Source of the DNA: Vallitalea okinawensis
Lineage (GTDB): Bacteria; Bacillota; Clostridia; Lachnospirales; PQDH01
Direction: 5' to 3'
Assembly: GCF_002964605.1 (NCBI RefSeq)
Contig: NZ_PQDH01000002.1
Span: 915,090-979,089, forward strand
DNA length: 64,000 bases
Positions 54,778 to 64,000 of the stretch are shown piece by piece. The notes below the pieces were generated by a model, which searched no databases, was not told the origin of the DNA, and was given only the letters and a program-made list of their open reading frames with translations. The position numbers were made by a program, and so were the translations under genes. The number at the start of each line of letters is the position of its first letter. Within the stretch, counting starts at the first letter, position 1.

Positions 54778-55023
54778 TCAGAAGCCTTCATTAAGTAGTT
54801 CTTCAAGCTTCACATCAATTCTATTATACAATTGTTCAGGGGATTCAGCTATAATATTTTCTGCACGTATAACTGCATAAAATTGCTTATCACATAAGGA
54901 ACATTGGCCTAAACATGGTTCTATGAAAAAGGAAACCATGGGGTACCTCTCTTCTAATTTTTTAATAACTGGCTCAAGTCCTTTACTTATATTGTTTTCA
55001 CAGAGAAAAACTTCTTCTATCAT
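54778..55023 (-). CDS. DUF1450 protein (YuzB-like)
   Basis: An 81-residue cytoplasmic protein with the DUF1450 features: VFLCENN, FIEPCLGQCSLCDKQFYAVI and the acidic ends. Cys in CLGQCSLC could bind a metal or form a disulfide. Function unknown. Upstream of the MerR gene on the same strand, possibly co-transcribed. Confidence 0.75.
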   Translation of the reverse strand: MIEEVFLCENNISKGLEPVIKKLEERYPMVSFFIEPCLGQCSLCDKQFYAVIRAENIIAESPEQLYNRIDVKLEELLNEGF

Positions 55024-55135
55024 GGTGTCATCTCCTTCAAAATACTGTTATTACTAGTATTTCATACTTAATTACTAATAAACATCCCATACAAATACAA
55101 GAGAAGTGACTGACTGTTTCCCACACTACAAGAAA

Positions 55136-55175
55136 AAGTACATGATCAAGTCTTTATTACCTTAATCATGTACTT
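55136..55175 (-). terminator. Intrinsic terminator hairpin
   Basis: AAGTACATGATCAAG (55136-55150) pairs with CTTAATCATGTACTT (55161-55175) with one mismatch; ends the zinc-ribbon/SPFH unit. Confidence 0.75.
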
Positions 55176-55192
55176 CTTAATCCTTAAATTCA

Positions 55193-56275
55193 TTACATCG
55201 CATCTAACATAAAGTATGCCCCTGTAGCTAATCCCGCTCCTAAAATAGTTACAATAGCTACTTTTAGCTTATCAATAGGTGTTTTCCCTTGAACTTCACC
55301 TGTTTGACCATTAACTAAAAAATTATATACCTTATTATTGAAAGTATAGGAAGCAACCCATATTGGTAAAAGGATATGCTTATAAGTAACATCTTGAAAG
55401 TTTGTACTACAACTGAAGTTTCTAATCTCATCACCATGTAAGTGACTTCTGATAGTACTTTCTATTTCACGTTCCATATCATTCTTTGCATGTTGCCATC
55501 CACCTTCTAAATCAATACCATATTTTTCTGCCATAAAACCAGATAAATATTCATGTTTAAAGGGTACTAATTCATTAAAATGAAAGGGCTCCAAGGCTTC
55601 GATCATATTTTGATCCACATTCTTGGATGCATTAACTAGTTCATCATTAAAAAACATTTCATGATGACCGCTTTCTCGATGCCAGCGTGTTTTTCGAACT
55701 CGTTTATCATCTACAGTAACATAATAATGCTCCCCGATACTAGCAGAATAACGTGAATAGGTTTGGCTATCAAAAGTCCAGTGTGGTATATAGACACCTT
55801 GAATCTTATCCAAAATATACTCTTCTTTGACAGCTTTAGGTGCAAAAAATTTTCCTTTAATCCAATCTTTAAATAAACTTTTTGCCTTATCTTTATGAAT
55901 CTTAAAAGGAATTAATGATTCGGGTCGAATAGATGATCTTTCATTTTCTTCCTTTACCTCACAAATATGTGGCGAATCACAAAAAGCACAACGACTTGCA
56001 GTAACTTTTACATCTAAAACAGTGGTTGCTCCACAGTTTTCACATTTGATTACTCTTTCCTTTTCTTCATCCATCCAGTCCTCAGTCTGATTAAGTCCAC
56101 TAAAGAAATCCCTTTCTTCAATGATTTCATCATCGTCTTCGATTTCTACAATAGTATTACAGTAGGGACATTTAAGTGCCTGGCTGGCAGGGTCAAATTC
56201 AAGGTCAGAACCACAAGATATGCAATCATAGACCGTTGTATCTGCTTGAATATTATCAAGGACTTTTTCTCCCAT
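55193..56275 (-). CDS. Zinc-ribbon membrane protein (YdjG-like)
   Basis: A 360-residue protein with two zinc ribbons (CISC..CPYC near residues ~18-40; CENC..CAFC near ~78-98), a large unassigned domain, and one C-terminal membrane helix (VAIVTILGAGLATGAYFML). This layout resembles B. subtilis YdjG, part of a membrane complex (YdjG-YdjH-YdjI) that recruits the phage-shock protein PspA under envelope stress. Twelve bases after the SPFH gene. YdjH and PspA are absent here. Confidence 0.7.
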   Translation of the reverse strand: MGEKVLDNIQADTTVYDCISCGSDLEFDPASQALKCPYCNTIVEIEDDDEIIEERDFFSGLNQTEDWMDEEKERVIKCENCGATTVLDVKVTASRCAFCDSPHICEVKEENERSSIRPESLIPFKIHKDKAKSLFKDWIKGKFFAPKAVKEEYILDKIQGVYIPHWTFDSQTYSRYSASIGEHYYVTVDDKRVRKTRWHRESGHHEMFFNDELVNASKNVDQNMIEALEPFHFNELVPFKHEYLSGFMAEKYGIDLEGGWQHAKNDMEREIESTIRSHLHGDEIRNFSCSTNFQDVTYKHILLPIWVASYTFNNKVYNFLVNGQTGEVQGKTPIDKLKVAIVTILGAGLATGAYFMLDAM

Positions 56276-56287
56276 CTTCCCTTCCTC

Positions 56288-57448
56288 CTAATCTACTTTC
56301 GTTCCACATTCAAGACAAAACTTTGATCCTGGTGCTAGTTCAGCTTGACAATTGGAACATGTTAATTCCTGTTTTGCACCGCACTCTGAACAAAACTTAG
56401 CCCCCTTTGCAAGTGGTGCCTGGCACTTAATACAAAGGTTTTCTACTCGTGTTTTATGCCCACAAAAACTACAGAACTTGCTGCCTTCTGGAATATCTTT
56501 TTGACAGTTCTCACACTTCTTCATTAAAGATGCTTGTGATTGGGTTTGTTGTACAACTTGCTGTTGATTAGTTGATGGTGCACTTTGCTTCTGACTCAAA
56601 GCATTACCCATCATATTACCTATAGCAGCACCTGCCCCTAAACCTACTCCAGCATTTGCAAAATTAGAACCTTCATTTTGAGCCGCATCTCGAATAGCTT
56701 CAGCCGTTTGATATTGGGCATACTTATTCATATCACCTAATACACCCATTGAAGTTCTTTTGTCGAGTACCGCTTCGACTTCTTCTGGTAATGAAATATT
56801 TTCTATATAAAAAGAGATGAGCTTTAATCCAAAAAGATCAAATCGTTCTTGCAATTTATGTAATGCTTGCTCACTGAACTCATCATACATCATGGCTAAA
56901 TCAAGAGCTGGAATCTTAGACTCTGCAATTAAATCAGTTAACCCCGACACAATTGAACGCTTTAATTGCCCAGTTATTGAATCTTTATCATAAGTTCCAT
57001 TAGTACCAAATACTTCTTTGAGGAATTTAGCTGCGTCATGTACCTTAAAGGAATAGATACCAAAGGCACGTAATCTGAGCATCCCAAAGTCGGCATCACG
57101 CATCATAATAGGATTAGCAGTTCCCCATTTTTCATCTGTAAATTGTTTAGTATTAATAAAATAAACCTCTGACTTAAAAGGTGAATCAAACCCATATTTC
57201 CATGACTTTAGTTTCGTTAAAACTGGTAAGTTAGCAGTTGTTAATTCATAACGTCCAGGTGTGAATACATCAGCTATTTGTCCTTCATTAACAAATATAG
57301 CTATTTGTGATTCACGTACTGTCAATTGAGCCCCCATTTGAATTTCTTTATTTTGTGTTGGAAATCGATATACCATAAGGTTACTCGAATTATCTGTCCA
57401 CTCAATCACATCTAATAATTGATTCTTAACAAAATCAAATAATCCCAC
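56288..57448 (-). CDS. SPFH-domain protein with C-terminal zinc ribbons (YdjI-like)
   Basis: A 386-residue protein. Residues ~10-230 are an SPFH/band-7-like membrane-associated domain (MGLFDFVKNQLLDVIEWTDN, VRESQIAIFVNEGQIADVFTPGRYEL), then a Gly/Ala stretch and about three C-terminal zinc ribbons with CENCQKDIPEGSKFCSFCG, CIKCQAPLAKGAKFCSECG and CSNCQAELAPGSKFCLECG. Resembles B. subtilis YdjI. GTG 57448 has AGGAGG 8 bases upstream; GTG 57454 is the alternative. Probably forms a membrane scaffold with the next gene. Confidence 0.82.
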   Translation of the reverse strand: MGLFDFVKNQLLDVIEWTDNSSNLMVYRFPTQNKEIQMGAQLTVRESQIAIFVNEGQIADVFTPGRYELTTANLPVLTKLKSWKYGFDSPFKSEVYFINTKQFTDEKWGTANPIMMRDADFGMLRLRAFGIYSFKVHDAAKFLKEVFGTNGTYDKDSITGQLKRSIVSGLTDLIAESKIPALDLAMMYDEFSEQALHKLQERFDLFGLKLISFYIENISLPEEVEAVLDKRTSMGVLGDMNKYAQYQTAEAIRDAAQNEGSNFANAGVGLGAGAAIGNMMGNALSQKQSAPSTNQQQVVQQTQSQASLMKKCENCQKDIPEGSKFCSFCGHKTRVENLCIKCQAPLAKGAKFCSECGAKQELTCSNCQAELAPGSKFCLECGTKVD

Positions 57449-57644
57449 TTTCACTACCTCCTACATATTTATCTTTATTTTAATGATGATAACAATTTAT
57501 CTTCTTACTAATACATGTTATATTTTATCATTTCACCTATTTAATTTCAATTACGGTTTATTTACAAGTTTAATGAAAACCATAGAAAGACTAATAGATT
57601 TATTCTACGTATTCTATCTATGGTTCAGAGCTTTTTCTTTTTAC

Positions 57645-59027
57645 TTATTCAATAATAATCTCATCTCCTAATTGATCAATAAGTTTATTTTTCATATTCT
57701 CAAGAGCTTTTTCTTTACTCTGACTTCCATTCTCAATACTTTTAATAGCATCATACAATGCTTCTGAAAAAACCAGATAGTTTTCGTTCTTGGGTAATAA
57801 AGTTGTATAGTCCAAAGTATAAGCTATGGAACTTAAATACTCATCTGCTTTGAATTCTTCTAACTGAGCTGTACTACGATTGATTGGTAAATGACTTGTC
57901 TCAATAGCATGCTTTGCTTGGTACTGAGGACTTGCAACTTGCTCAAGAAGTTGAATACAAAGTTCCCTCTCTTGTGTTTGTGATGATAAGGTATAAATCA
58001 AAGGTCTTGATAAAGTTAAGGGTTTACCTCCTTGTTGAGCTGCTGGAACAAGCATGAAATCAAATTGCTCTAACATCTCATCATAATCAGCACCTTGTTC
58101 AACATAGTTGAATACATTCCAAATTCCACCGTGATAGAACAAAGTGTCTCCCTGAATACTTAATTGATGTACTTCTTCACTGCTCATGTTCATAAGATTT
58201 GGAGGTGCTAGTTCTCTATTCACTAACTGCTCAAAGTAATAAAGCGTTTTTAGAAGTCCTTCCTCATCAAAGACAAACTTATCTTCTAATGGGTCATATA
58301 ACTCAGTTCCAAAACCTTTTGCCAGCATATAAAAATCTGGTCCATTTAATGGTCGATGGATAATGCCATATGTGCTCAGTCCTTGACTAACTGCTTCTTC
58401 CGCTACCTTCATCATATCACTAAGAGTAAACTCTCCTTTTAATACCTGAAGTGGCAACTCTTCAATTTCTTTATCCGTCCACCCTAATTGTCTTAAGATT
58501 TTCACATTAACAAAAACGGGTCTTGCTTCCGTATCTTGTAACGCTCCCCATGTTTGCCCCTTCCAAGTAACAGCTTGCCAAAGTGTATCATACACGTCGC
58601 TATATGCTTCAGATTCTTTAATCTCATCTACAGGTTGGATGTAATCCCCTTTTGCTAACCAAGGAATTTCATCATGTCCTATGGTATAAACATCTGGTCC
58701 ATTACCTGATTCAAATTCTAGAATAAATTGCTGCCGATACTCTTCCCAGTTTCCTTCGAAAGCGTATCCTTCAACTTTTACAATAGTCTTCTCTCCTTGT
58801 TGACGTAAAAACTCACTTAATTCTTCAGCAGCTTCTTCTAAGTTAGAAATTCTAGTTAACTCTGCGCCTTTAGTCCACGCACTTATGGTAATTACTTCTT
58901 CTTGACCTTGATCTTCTGTATCAGCCATAGCAATATCAACATCTTTACTCTCTGAGCATGCTATTAATAATACTACTAAACTCAATGTAAAAAGCACTAA
59001 GCTCATTTTCCTGCTCCCCATCATCAT
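57645..59027 (-). CDS. Extracellular solute-binding lipoprotein (family 1, sugar-type)
   Basis: A 460-residue binding protein with a signal peptide and lipobox VVLLIACSES (Cys24). SBP family 1 features: ITISAWTKGAELTR, FESGNGPDVYTIGHDEIPWLAKGDYIQP, TWGALQDTEARPVFVN, and FYHGGIWNVFNY. Sugars or oligosaccharides are likely ligands. No permease or ATPase genes follow, so partners lie elsewhere. It stands divergently from a YesM/YesN-type two-component system that may control it. Start at 59027 has GGGGGGAG 10 bases upstream; an internal ATG 21 bases downstream also has a GGGGAG site. Confidence 0.85.
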   Translation of the reverse strand: MMMGSRKMSLVLFTLSLVVLLIACSESKDVDIAMADTEDQGQEEVITISAWTKGAELTRISNLEEAAEELSEFLRQQGEKTIVKVEGYAFEGNWEEYRQQFILEFESGNGPDVYTIGHDEIPWLAKGDYIQPVDEIKESEAYSDVYDTLWQAVTWKGQTWGALQDTEARPVFVNVKILRQLGWTDKEIEELPLQVLKGEFTLSDMMKVAEEAVSQGLSTYGIIHRPLNGPDFYMLAKGFGTELYDPLEDKFVFDEEGLLKTLYYFEQLVNRELAPPNLMNMSSEEVHQLSIQGDTLFYHGGIWNVFNYVEQGADYDEMLEQFDFMLVPAAQQGGKPLTLSRPLIYTLSSQTQERELCIQLLEQVASPQYQAKHAIETSHLPINRSTAQLEEFKADEYLSSIAYTLDYTTLLPKNENYLVFSEALYDAIKSIENGSQSKEKALENMKNKLIDQLGDEIIIE

Positions 59028-59063
59028 ACTTGCTACGCTCCCCCCACATGCATTTATCCTTTA

Positions 59064-59198
59064 TTGAATTAAACATTCTTCTATGGTAAAATATAGTCCT
59101 CAACTTATATACGATTTTGCATTAAACATTCTTCTATGGTAAAATATAGTCCTCAACTTATATACGATTTTGCATTAAACGATAGTTTTATGTAAATT
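59064..59198 (+). promoter_or_regulatory. Array of three promoter-like elements
   Basis: TTGAAT-N17-TAAAAT (59064-59092), TTGCAT-N17-TAAAAT (59117-59145) and TTGCAT-N17-TAAATT (59170-59198), all pointing to the sensor kinase gene. The first two arise from the 53-bp duplication. Confidence 0.55.
59068..59180. repeat. 53-bp tandem repeat
   Basis: The unit AAACATTCTTCTATGG...TTTTGCATT occurs at 59071-59123 and again, identically, at 59124-59176, followed by a four-base start of a third unit. It lies in the divergent promoter region. Confidence 0.95.
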
Positions 59199-59357
59199 TT
59201 GGGTAATTATTAAAGATAAAACTCATTAGAAAAAGAATACATATAAGCATATTTTATCATTAAACAAGAAATATTTCACTAATAAAATATAAATTCTCTC
59301 ATAATATAAATCTATTTGAAAATTCACATAAGTAATATTGGGGATTGGTGGCCTATC

Positions 59358-61142
59358 ATGATTGGAATATCTAAAAAAAGAAAACCTCGATTAATCTACA
59401 AGCAAATAATAAAATCTCATTTAATACTCACTGTTTCAACCATAGCTATCATTGCCATCTCAACATGGACTATTTTTTATATAACCCTCTTTCATAAGGT
59501 TTCAGAATCAAGTAATGAAAACTTATATTTTATTAATAATCAAATGGATAACTACTTCAATCAAATTCTTGGTCAACTGGATAAAATAGCAATTAATCCT
59601 GATTTAAGGCGTTACCTTATTTTGGAAGATCAATTCTCTAAGAATAAAGATATTTATCAGCCAGCAGATATTTCATCTTTATTAGATTCCTATTTTTATT
59701 TAGAAGATGCCTTTACAATCAACTTATTTACGACAACCAATATAGTAAAAAACCCTAAAATATTGAGGTATCAGAATGATTATTCTCTTAATGAAGAAGC
59801 ATGGTTTAATGGTCTAATCGCCAATGAAATGGACTATTTTATCTACTCATCCGAGCCTCATTACACTAAACAATCAAGAAACAGTCTTTCGATTATTTAT
59901 CCCGTTAAAAACTACGCCGGTGATCAAACCATCGGTTTTATAAGAGTTGATATTCCTCATACTTCTCTTGAGAATTATATAAAAAGGAATGTCCCTGCTA
60001 AATTATCTTTATTAATCACTGATTATAATAACACCGTACTCTTTTCTACCTTAGATAACATGCCATTGACTGATACTATTATTAGTCAGGGAAGCACCTT
60101 TATTGATGAAGTTAAGATAAATGTCAATCACGAGAGTTATCTGATTAATAAGCGAAGGCAATCTTTATCCAACCTATTGATTTATACACCTGTTTCTCTG
60201 GAAAATGAAATGAGCCCTATTGCAGACCTTATTGTTATCATGTTACCTATTATCGTCATATTAATAGCTTTAGATATCTGGATGACCTATAAGACTTCTT
60301 ATAACTTAACTGCACCTATTAATGACCTTATTCGAGTCATGGTAGATACAGAAAGCGGTAATTTTACAACCTACAATCAGTATCATTCTGATTTTATTGA
60401 AATTAACCAGTTATCCCATTCTTATGATGCTATGATGGCTGAGATTAATCGATTAGTTGATACGAACTATAAAAATAATTTATTACGATTAGAATCCCAG
60501 CTCCAGGCTATACAGCAAAAAATTAATCCTCATTTTCTTTTCAATACACTGGAAACGATTAATGGACAAGCTATTTTAGAAAATGCCCCTGTTGTTAGTA
60601 AGATGACACAGACACTTGGCAATCTATTTCGCTATAATTTAAGAGCCAATGATCTGGTTTCACTAGAAGATGAAATTAAATATATTCAAGATTATGTCTA
60701 TCTCATACAACTTCAAGGTGAAAAGGAGATAGAACTGTATCTTAATATTCATCCTGCAACTGCCCTATTCAAGCTTCCCAAGCTTACATTGCAGCCGTTA
60801 ATAGAGAATGCTATTCGTCATGGGTTTAAGAATAAGAGAAGTGGGAAGATTACTGTGAAATCTTTGCTAATTAATTCTGGTATAGAGATCATTGTTGAAG
60901 ATAATGGTCAAGGTATACACCCCTCTGCAATAAAAGAATTAGAAACTGAACTCCTCATGGATGAGAATAACTTGCAACACTTCATTGATCGTCATCAGCA
61001 CATAGGTATGCGAAATGTAAGTGCTCGTTTATGCCTTAGTTTTGATACATCTAATTGCTTCACGATTGAATCCATACCAGATAAATATACCCGTATTACA
61101 CTAACATTACCTGAAAAGAAAGAAGAAATGGAGAGCTCATGA
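59358..61142 (+). CDS. Sensor histidine kinase (YesM/LytS type)
   Basis: A 594-residue membrane kinase: a helix at ~25-45, an external sensor domain to ~290, a second helix at ~290-312 (LIVIMLPIIVILIALDIWM), HAMP-like region, then the His_kinase motif QAIQQKINPHFLFNTLETINGQ (phospho-His in NPHFLFN) and HATPase region with PKLTLQPLIENAIRHGF and VEDNGQGI. Pairs with the YesN-type regulator, overlapping its start by 4 bases. ATG 59358 is chosen with GGTGG upstream; a TTG at 59316 is an alternative. Confidence 0.92.
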   Translation: MIGISKKRKPRLIYKQIIKSHLILTVSTIAIIAISTWTIFYITLFHKVSESSNENLYFINNQMDNYFNQILGQLDKIAINPDLRRYLILEDQFSKNKDIYQPADISSLLDSYFYLEDAFTINLFTTTNIVKNPKILRYQNDYSLNEEAWFNGLIANEMDYFIYSSEPHYTKQSRNSLSIIYPVKNYAGDQTIGFIRVDIPHTSLENYIKRNVPAKLSLLITDYNNTVLFSTLDNMPLTDTIISQGSTFIDEVKINVNHESYLINKRRQSLSNLLIYTPVSLENEMSPIADLIVIMLPIIVILIALDIWMTYKTSYNLTAPINDLIRVMVDTESGNFTTYNQYHSDFIEINQLSHSYDAMMAEINRLVDTNYKNNLLRLESQLQAIQQKINPHFLFNTLETINGQAILENAPVVSKMTQTLGNLFRYNLRANDLVSLEDEIKYIQDYVYLIQLQGEKEIELYLNIHPATALFKLPKLTLQPLIENAIRHGFKNKRSGKITVKSLLINSGIEIIVEDNGQGIHPSAIKELETELLMDENNLQHFIDRHQHIGMRNVSARLCLSFDTSNCFTIESIPDKYTRITLTLPEKKEEMESS

Positions 61143-62686
61143 TGTATAACTTATTGATAATTGATGATAACCCCATTATACGTAAAAGCTTAATAGCACG
61201 CATTAACAATATCCGTAAGGATTTTCATATTATCGGTGAAGCTTCAAACGGGAAAGAAGCCATAAAAATTATCAATGCCGAATCTGTGGACATAATTATT
61301 ACAGATATAAGAATGCCTGAAATGGATGGATTAACCCTCTTAAAAAAAATACGTCTTGTTGATGAAAACATCCAATTTATTGTTATATCTGGGTACGATA
61401 ATTTTGAATATACAAAGCAGGCTCTTATTTATAATGTGGTCAATTACCTATTGAAACCAATCAATGATTCAGAATTATTAAATGCTTTACAAAAAGCTAA
61501 ATCAAATATCTTAACCATTAAAAAGATTCAACAACAAGAAGAGATAATTAAAGAGCTTAATTATTCACAAACCTTTGAGAAAAAGAGTAAAGAATTTGTT
61601 GCCTTCTATAATGATCGAATGAACTTTCACCAACTTATGGAACTACCCTTTTGGTATGATTATCTGAATACTTATTCTTCATTCCAAGTCGTAGCAATTT
61701 ATTCAAAGCTAATTAATCGTATCGAGGATTGCTTTAAATTACAGACTATGCTCGAGAAATCAACGACATTAAAAAATACTCAGATCATTTATTATGATAA
61801 ATCCATCGCCTTCGCTATCATTGGTTACGAATATTATAGTGTAGAACAGCTAAACACTTTTCTAGAACTATTTAAGCATGAAGATTACGAGCACGCTTAC
61901 AGGTTAAGTATTTCTGAAATTGTTAATCAACCGCTTATGATCAAGAAGATTATTGGATCAAGTATACATCAGTTACACTACCACCTCATTAAACCAACAA
62001 CACAGGTAATTTACTATCAAGAATTTGAAGAAGATATTGAAACTCTCAATACTATGCATCCTATGTTGGATCAACTCCGTTTGACTCTCAATTTAGGATT
62101 GTATGAAGAATCCATTAGTCATTATAAATCAATACTGAAAAAATGTCTTGATAGCACCGATACAATAAAATTACTCATATTTTTTCAACGCTCACTAATC
62201 CACCATATGTCGGAAATAGTCATTGAGAAAAGAATTAAAGAAAAGATTATTCCAGAATATTTATATAGACGTTATGCGTTACTCCACTATAGTCAATTAT
62301 CTGAGTGGAGTGAGCAGATGTTAAAGATTATACAATCCCTAAGCCTTGAAATTCAAAAAAAGAAGGCATCAGTCAATCATCAAAGTATCATTCAATATAT
62401 CAACATACACTATAATAAGTCTCTATCACTTTCTGAATTAGGACAAATTTTTGATATGAATGCAAATTATATCGGTCAGTTAATAAAAAAAGAAACAGGC
62501 TTAACCTTTAAAAACTATTTACACCAATTTCGAATTAATCAAGCTAAAAAAATGTTGGTTAGTGAACCTGATAAGAAACTTGAAAAAGTTAGTTACGAGT
62601 TAGGATATAGAGACCTCCAATACTTCTCCAACACTTTTAAAAAATTGACTGGTATGTCCCCAAGTCAATACCGTAAGGAAAATTAA
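61139..62686 (+). CDS. AraC-type response regulator (YesN-like)
   Basis: A 515-residue regulator. Residues ~1-120 are the receiver domain (LLIIDDNPIIRKSL, phospho-Asp in IITDIRMPEMDGL near residue 56, VISGYDNFEYTKQAL, NYLLKPI); a long middle region; a C-terminal AraC HTH with LSLSELGQIFDMNANYIGQL and YRDLQYFSNTFKKLTGMSPSQYR. Partner of the kinase; likely controls a sugar transport operon such as the divergent solute-binding protein. Overlaps the kinase by 4 bases. Confidence 0.93.
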   Translation: MMYNLLIIDDNPIIRKSLIARINNIRKDFHIIGEASNGKEAIKIINAESVDIIITDIRMPEMDGLTLLKKIRLVDENIQFIVISGYDNFEYTKQALIYNVVNYLLKPINDSELLNALQKAKSNILTIKKIQQQEEIIKELNYSQTFEKKSKEFVAFYNDRMNFHQLMELPFWYDYLNTYSSFQVVAIYSKLINRIEDCFKLQTMLEKSTTLKNTQIIYYDKSIAFAIIGYEYYSVEQLNTFLELFKHEDYEHAYRLSISEIVNQPLMIKKIIGSSIHQLHYHLIKPTTQVIYYQEFEEDIETLNTMHPMLDQLRLTLNLGLYEESISHYKSILKKCLDSTDTIKLLIFFQRSLIHHMSEIVIEKRIKEKIIPEYLYRRYALLHYSQLSEWSEQMLKIIQSLSLEIQKKKASVNHQSIIQYINIHYNKSLSLSELGQIFDMNANYIGQLIKKETGLTFKNYLHQFRINQAKKMLVSEPDKKLEKVSYELGYRDLQYFSNTFKKLTGMSPSQYRKEN

Positions 62687-62756
62687 GCTGACCCCAGCTC
62701 ATTTTGTATTAATATGTTGTTTAACGTAGACATTTTTATATTGAGTTGGGGTCAGC
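62687..62756. other. Inverted repeat joining the ends of the YesN-like and AraC genes
   Basis: GCTGACCCCAGCTC just after the YesN stop pairs with GAGTTGGGGTCAGC inside the 3' end of the AraC gene (one mismatch). It may terminate the plus-strand transcript, but there is no T-tract. Confidence 0.4.
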
Positions 62757-63583
62757 CCTTCTATCTTTCGAAATACTTTAAAAAAATACTTTTCATCTTC
62801 ATAACCAACCTCATAAGCTATTTGCTTAATCGTTTTATCTGTTTTAAAGAGAAATTCTTTTGCCTTCTCTATTCTTTGACGATGAATAAAATGATTGATG
62901 GTCATACCCGTTTGATTTTTAAAATAACGATTGAGATAATTTTTATTATAGTTAAAAGCTTTAGCTACATCTTCATAAGTAATTGGCGCATCTACATGGC
63001 TTTTGATCCATTCAATAATCATGATCAATTTTCTATTTTGTTGTTCACCCTTGGTACTATTCATTAATTGCAGGTATGTCTGTTGCGTCATTTCTATGAG
63101 GAGAGATGTTAAAGCATAGTCTTTAGCGCATCCACTATAATAGTTATCACCATATATATGCATCATTTGATTAAAGAGTATGGTAAGACTATGAATAGAA
63201 GACCACTTTTGGTATAAAGGTATAATAGCAAAATGTTCATTAGCCTCTTGTAACCCTGACTTTATCTTATAAAAATCGATTACTGCATCTTCTTCGCTAA
63301 TTATTTCAGTTTTCCCCTTAAAATGATACCAATAAAATGAGACTGATTCAGTTGATACTTTATAACCTTTATGCTGAATGTCTGGTAACAACACAACGCT
63401 CTCATTTTCTTTTACTTCATACTTCATATCACCATGTTGAATATATGCTGTCCCTTTCGTACAAAGGATAATCTCTGTATTATCCAGGGTCCGTTTTGGG
63501 TGTATCCAATCACCATTTGAGATAAAATGACCTGCGCCTACGACAGAACAAGGGTGACTTATACCTATTTTAAGATATTCCAT
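62699..63583 (-). CDS. AraC-family transcriptional regulator with cupin sensor
   Basis: A 294-residue regulator. N-terminal residues ~1-120 form a cupin-like sugar-binding pocket (KRTLDNTEIILCTKGTAYIQ, VVLLPDIQHKGYKVS); the C-terminal ~100 form an AraC HTH (ITYEDVAKAFNYNKNYLNRYF, TIKQIAYEVGYEDEKYFFKVF). Sugar-responsive regulators of this kind flank sugar operons. ATG 63583 has GGAGG 5 bases upstream; the frame is open to 63646. Confidence 0.9.
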   Translation of the reverse strand: MEYLKIGISHPCSVVGAGHFISNGDWIHPKRTLDNTEIILCTKGTAYIQHGDMKYEVKENESVVLLPDIQHKGYKVSTESVSFYWYHFKGKTEIISEEDAVIDFYKIKSGLQEANEHFAIIPLYQKWSSIHSLTILFNQMMHIYGDNYYSGCAKDYALTSLLIEMTQQTYLQLMNSTKGEQQNRKLIMIIEWIKSHVDAPITYEDVAKAFNYNKNYLNRYFKNQTGMTINHFIHRQRIEKAKEFLFKTDKTIKQIAYEVGYEDEKYFFKVFRKIEGLTPTQYKNVYVKQHINTK

Positions 63584-63692
63584 AGTTTCCTCCACTAGAT
63601 TACTCACATTTTCACTTTTTACATTACTAGAACTAATGCCTCTCATTCATATAACTTGATTAGTATTATTATATATGATTTAGGTGATATAT

Positions 63693-63724
63693 TAAAGCAC
63701 CCTTCTCATCTAAAGGGTGCTTTA
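63693..63724. terminator. Bidirectional intrinsic terminator
   Basis: AAAGCACCCTT (63694-63704) pairs with AAGGGTGCTTT (63713-63723). Confidence 0.85.
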
Positions 63725-63728
63725 CATT

Positions 63729-64000
63729 TTATATCGTCTTAAATTCGCCTGTTTGCTCTTTTAACTGAGCTGCAACACTTTTTAATGCTACCATTTTTTC
63801 TTCAACATCATTAAATGACTGGACTTGATCGTTAAGGGCATTTTGCATATGAGCAATTACATCAGTCGTCTCCTGAATATTTAGGGTTATTTCGTTAAGA
63901 CCTTGAGACAGATCTAATGAAATCTTAGCTTGATTTCTTGATGAATCGGTAACGTTGTATATTTTCTCATTATTACTTTCCATTAATTCAAGGATATTAT
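63729..64000 (-). CDS. Methyl-accepting chemotaxis protein, C-terminal end (cut by window edge)
   Basis: The frame is open to the window end (NILELMESNNEKIYNVTDSS) and shows the last ~90 residues of an MCP signalling domain: helical heptads with I-T-L-N-I-Q-E-T, QVQSFNDVEEKMVAL, VAAQLKEQTGEFK. It looks like the distal arm of the cytoplasmic hairpin without a CheR pentapeptide. The sensor and membrane parts are outside the window. Confidence 0.75.
   Translation of the reverse strand, partial: NILELMESNNEKIYNVTDSSRNQAKISLDLSQGLNEITLNIQETTDVIAHMQNALNDQVQSFNDVEEKMVALKSVAAQLKEQTGEFKTI

Overview
The window is low-GC, gene-dense DNA from an anaerobic, endospore-forming member of the Clostridia (Firmicutes). 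Spore genes (an H-type and an alpha/beta-type small acid-soluble spore protein), a HydE-type hydrogenase maturase, SigI/RsgI, and Firmicute-type promoters, ribosome binding sites and intrinsic terminators all point that way. A Lachnospirales/Vallitalea-like lineage is my guess; no rRNA or other marker settles it. I see no tRNA, rRNA, CRISPR array, transposase or prophage.

Layout. 1-5.4 kb: TetR regulator (cut by the window edge), a papain-like secreted enzyme, an esterase, glycerol kinase, a small zinc-ribbon protein and an aromatic-acid-exporter-like membrane protein. 5.4-6.9 kb: a long structured leader and hydE. 6.9-12.8 kb: an almost complete folate/p-aminobenzoate cluster (folE, pabA, pabB, pabC, an HD hydrolase, folP, folB-folK fusion). 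13-18.6 kb: a SigI/RsgI sigma/anti-sigma pair with a giant acidic repeat protein and another secreted acidic protein. 18.7-24.4 kb: an oligopeptide ABC transporter (oppABCDF order). 24.6-29.2 kb: sspH, a MocR regulator overlapping ddl, and an NSS transporter with its tiny MetS subunit. 29.7-34.6 kb: a 1643-residue surface subtilase with SLH domains. 34.9-44.4 kb: tcdA, a SEC-C protein, gnd-zwf-cyclase, a cytosolic-type Cu/Zn SOD, a zinc-dependent phospholipase C-like protein, OsmC, SRPBCC, Nudix and a membrane protein.

44.4-49.7 kb is the most unusual part: five divergent copies of a small Cys-rich jelly-roll-like protein resembling DUF3992/endospore appendage (Ena) subunits, one with a good sigma-K-like promoter, followed by two radical SAM enzymes and a spore SASP gene. 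49.7-52.5 kb: bioD and bioY, each with the same BirA-operator/promoter arrangement, around a PAS-PilZ protein. 52.5-57.5 kb: a MATE exporter under a textbook MerR-type 19-bp-spacer promoter, its MerR regulator, a DUF1450 protein and a YdjG/YdjI-like membrane-stress pair. 57.6-63.6 kb: a sugar-type binding protein, a YesM/YesN-like two-component system preceded by a 53-bp tandem repeat that multiplies a promoter, and an AraC regulator. The window ends inside a chemotaxis receptor.

Start codons were moved from the longest open frame to the best ribosome-binding-site-supported start where the sequence allowed it. All family names are from recognition of motifs, not from database searches.
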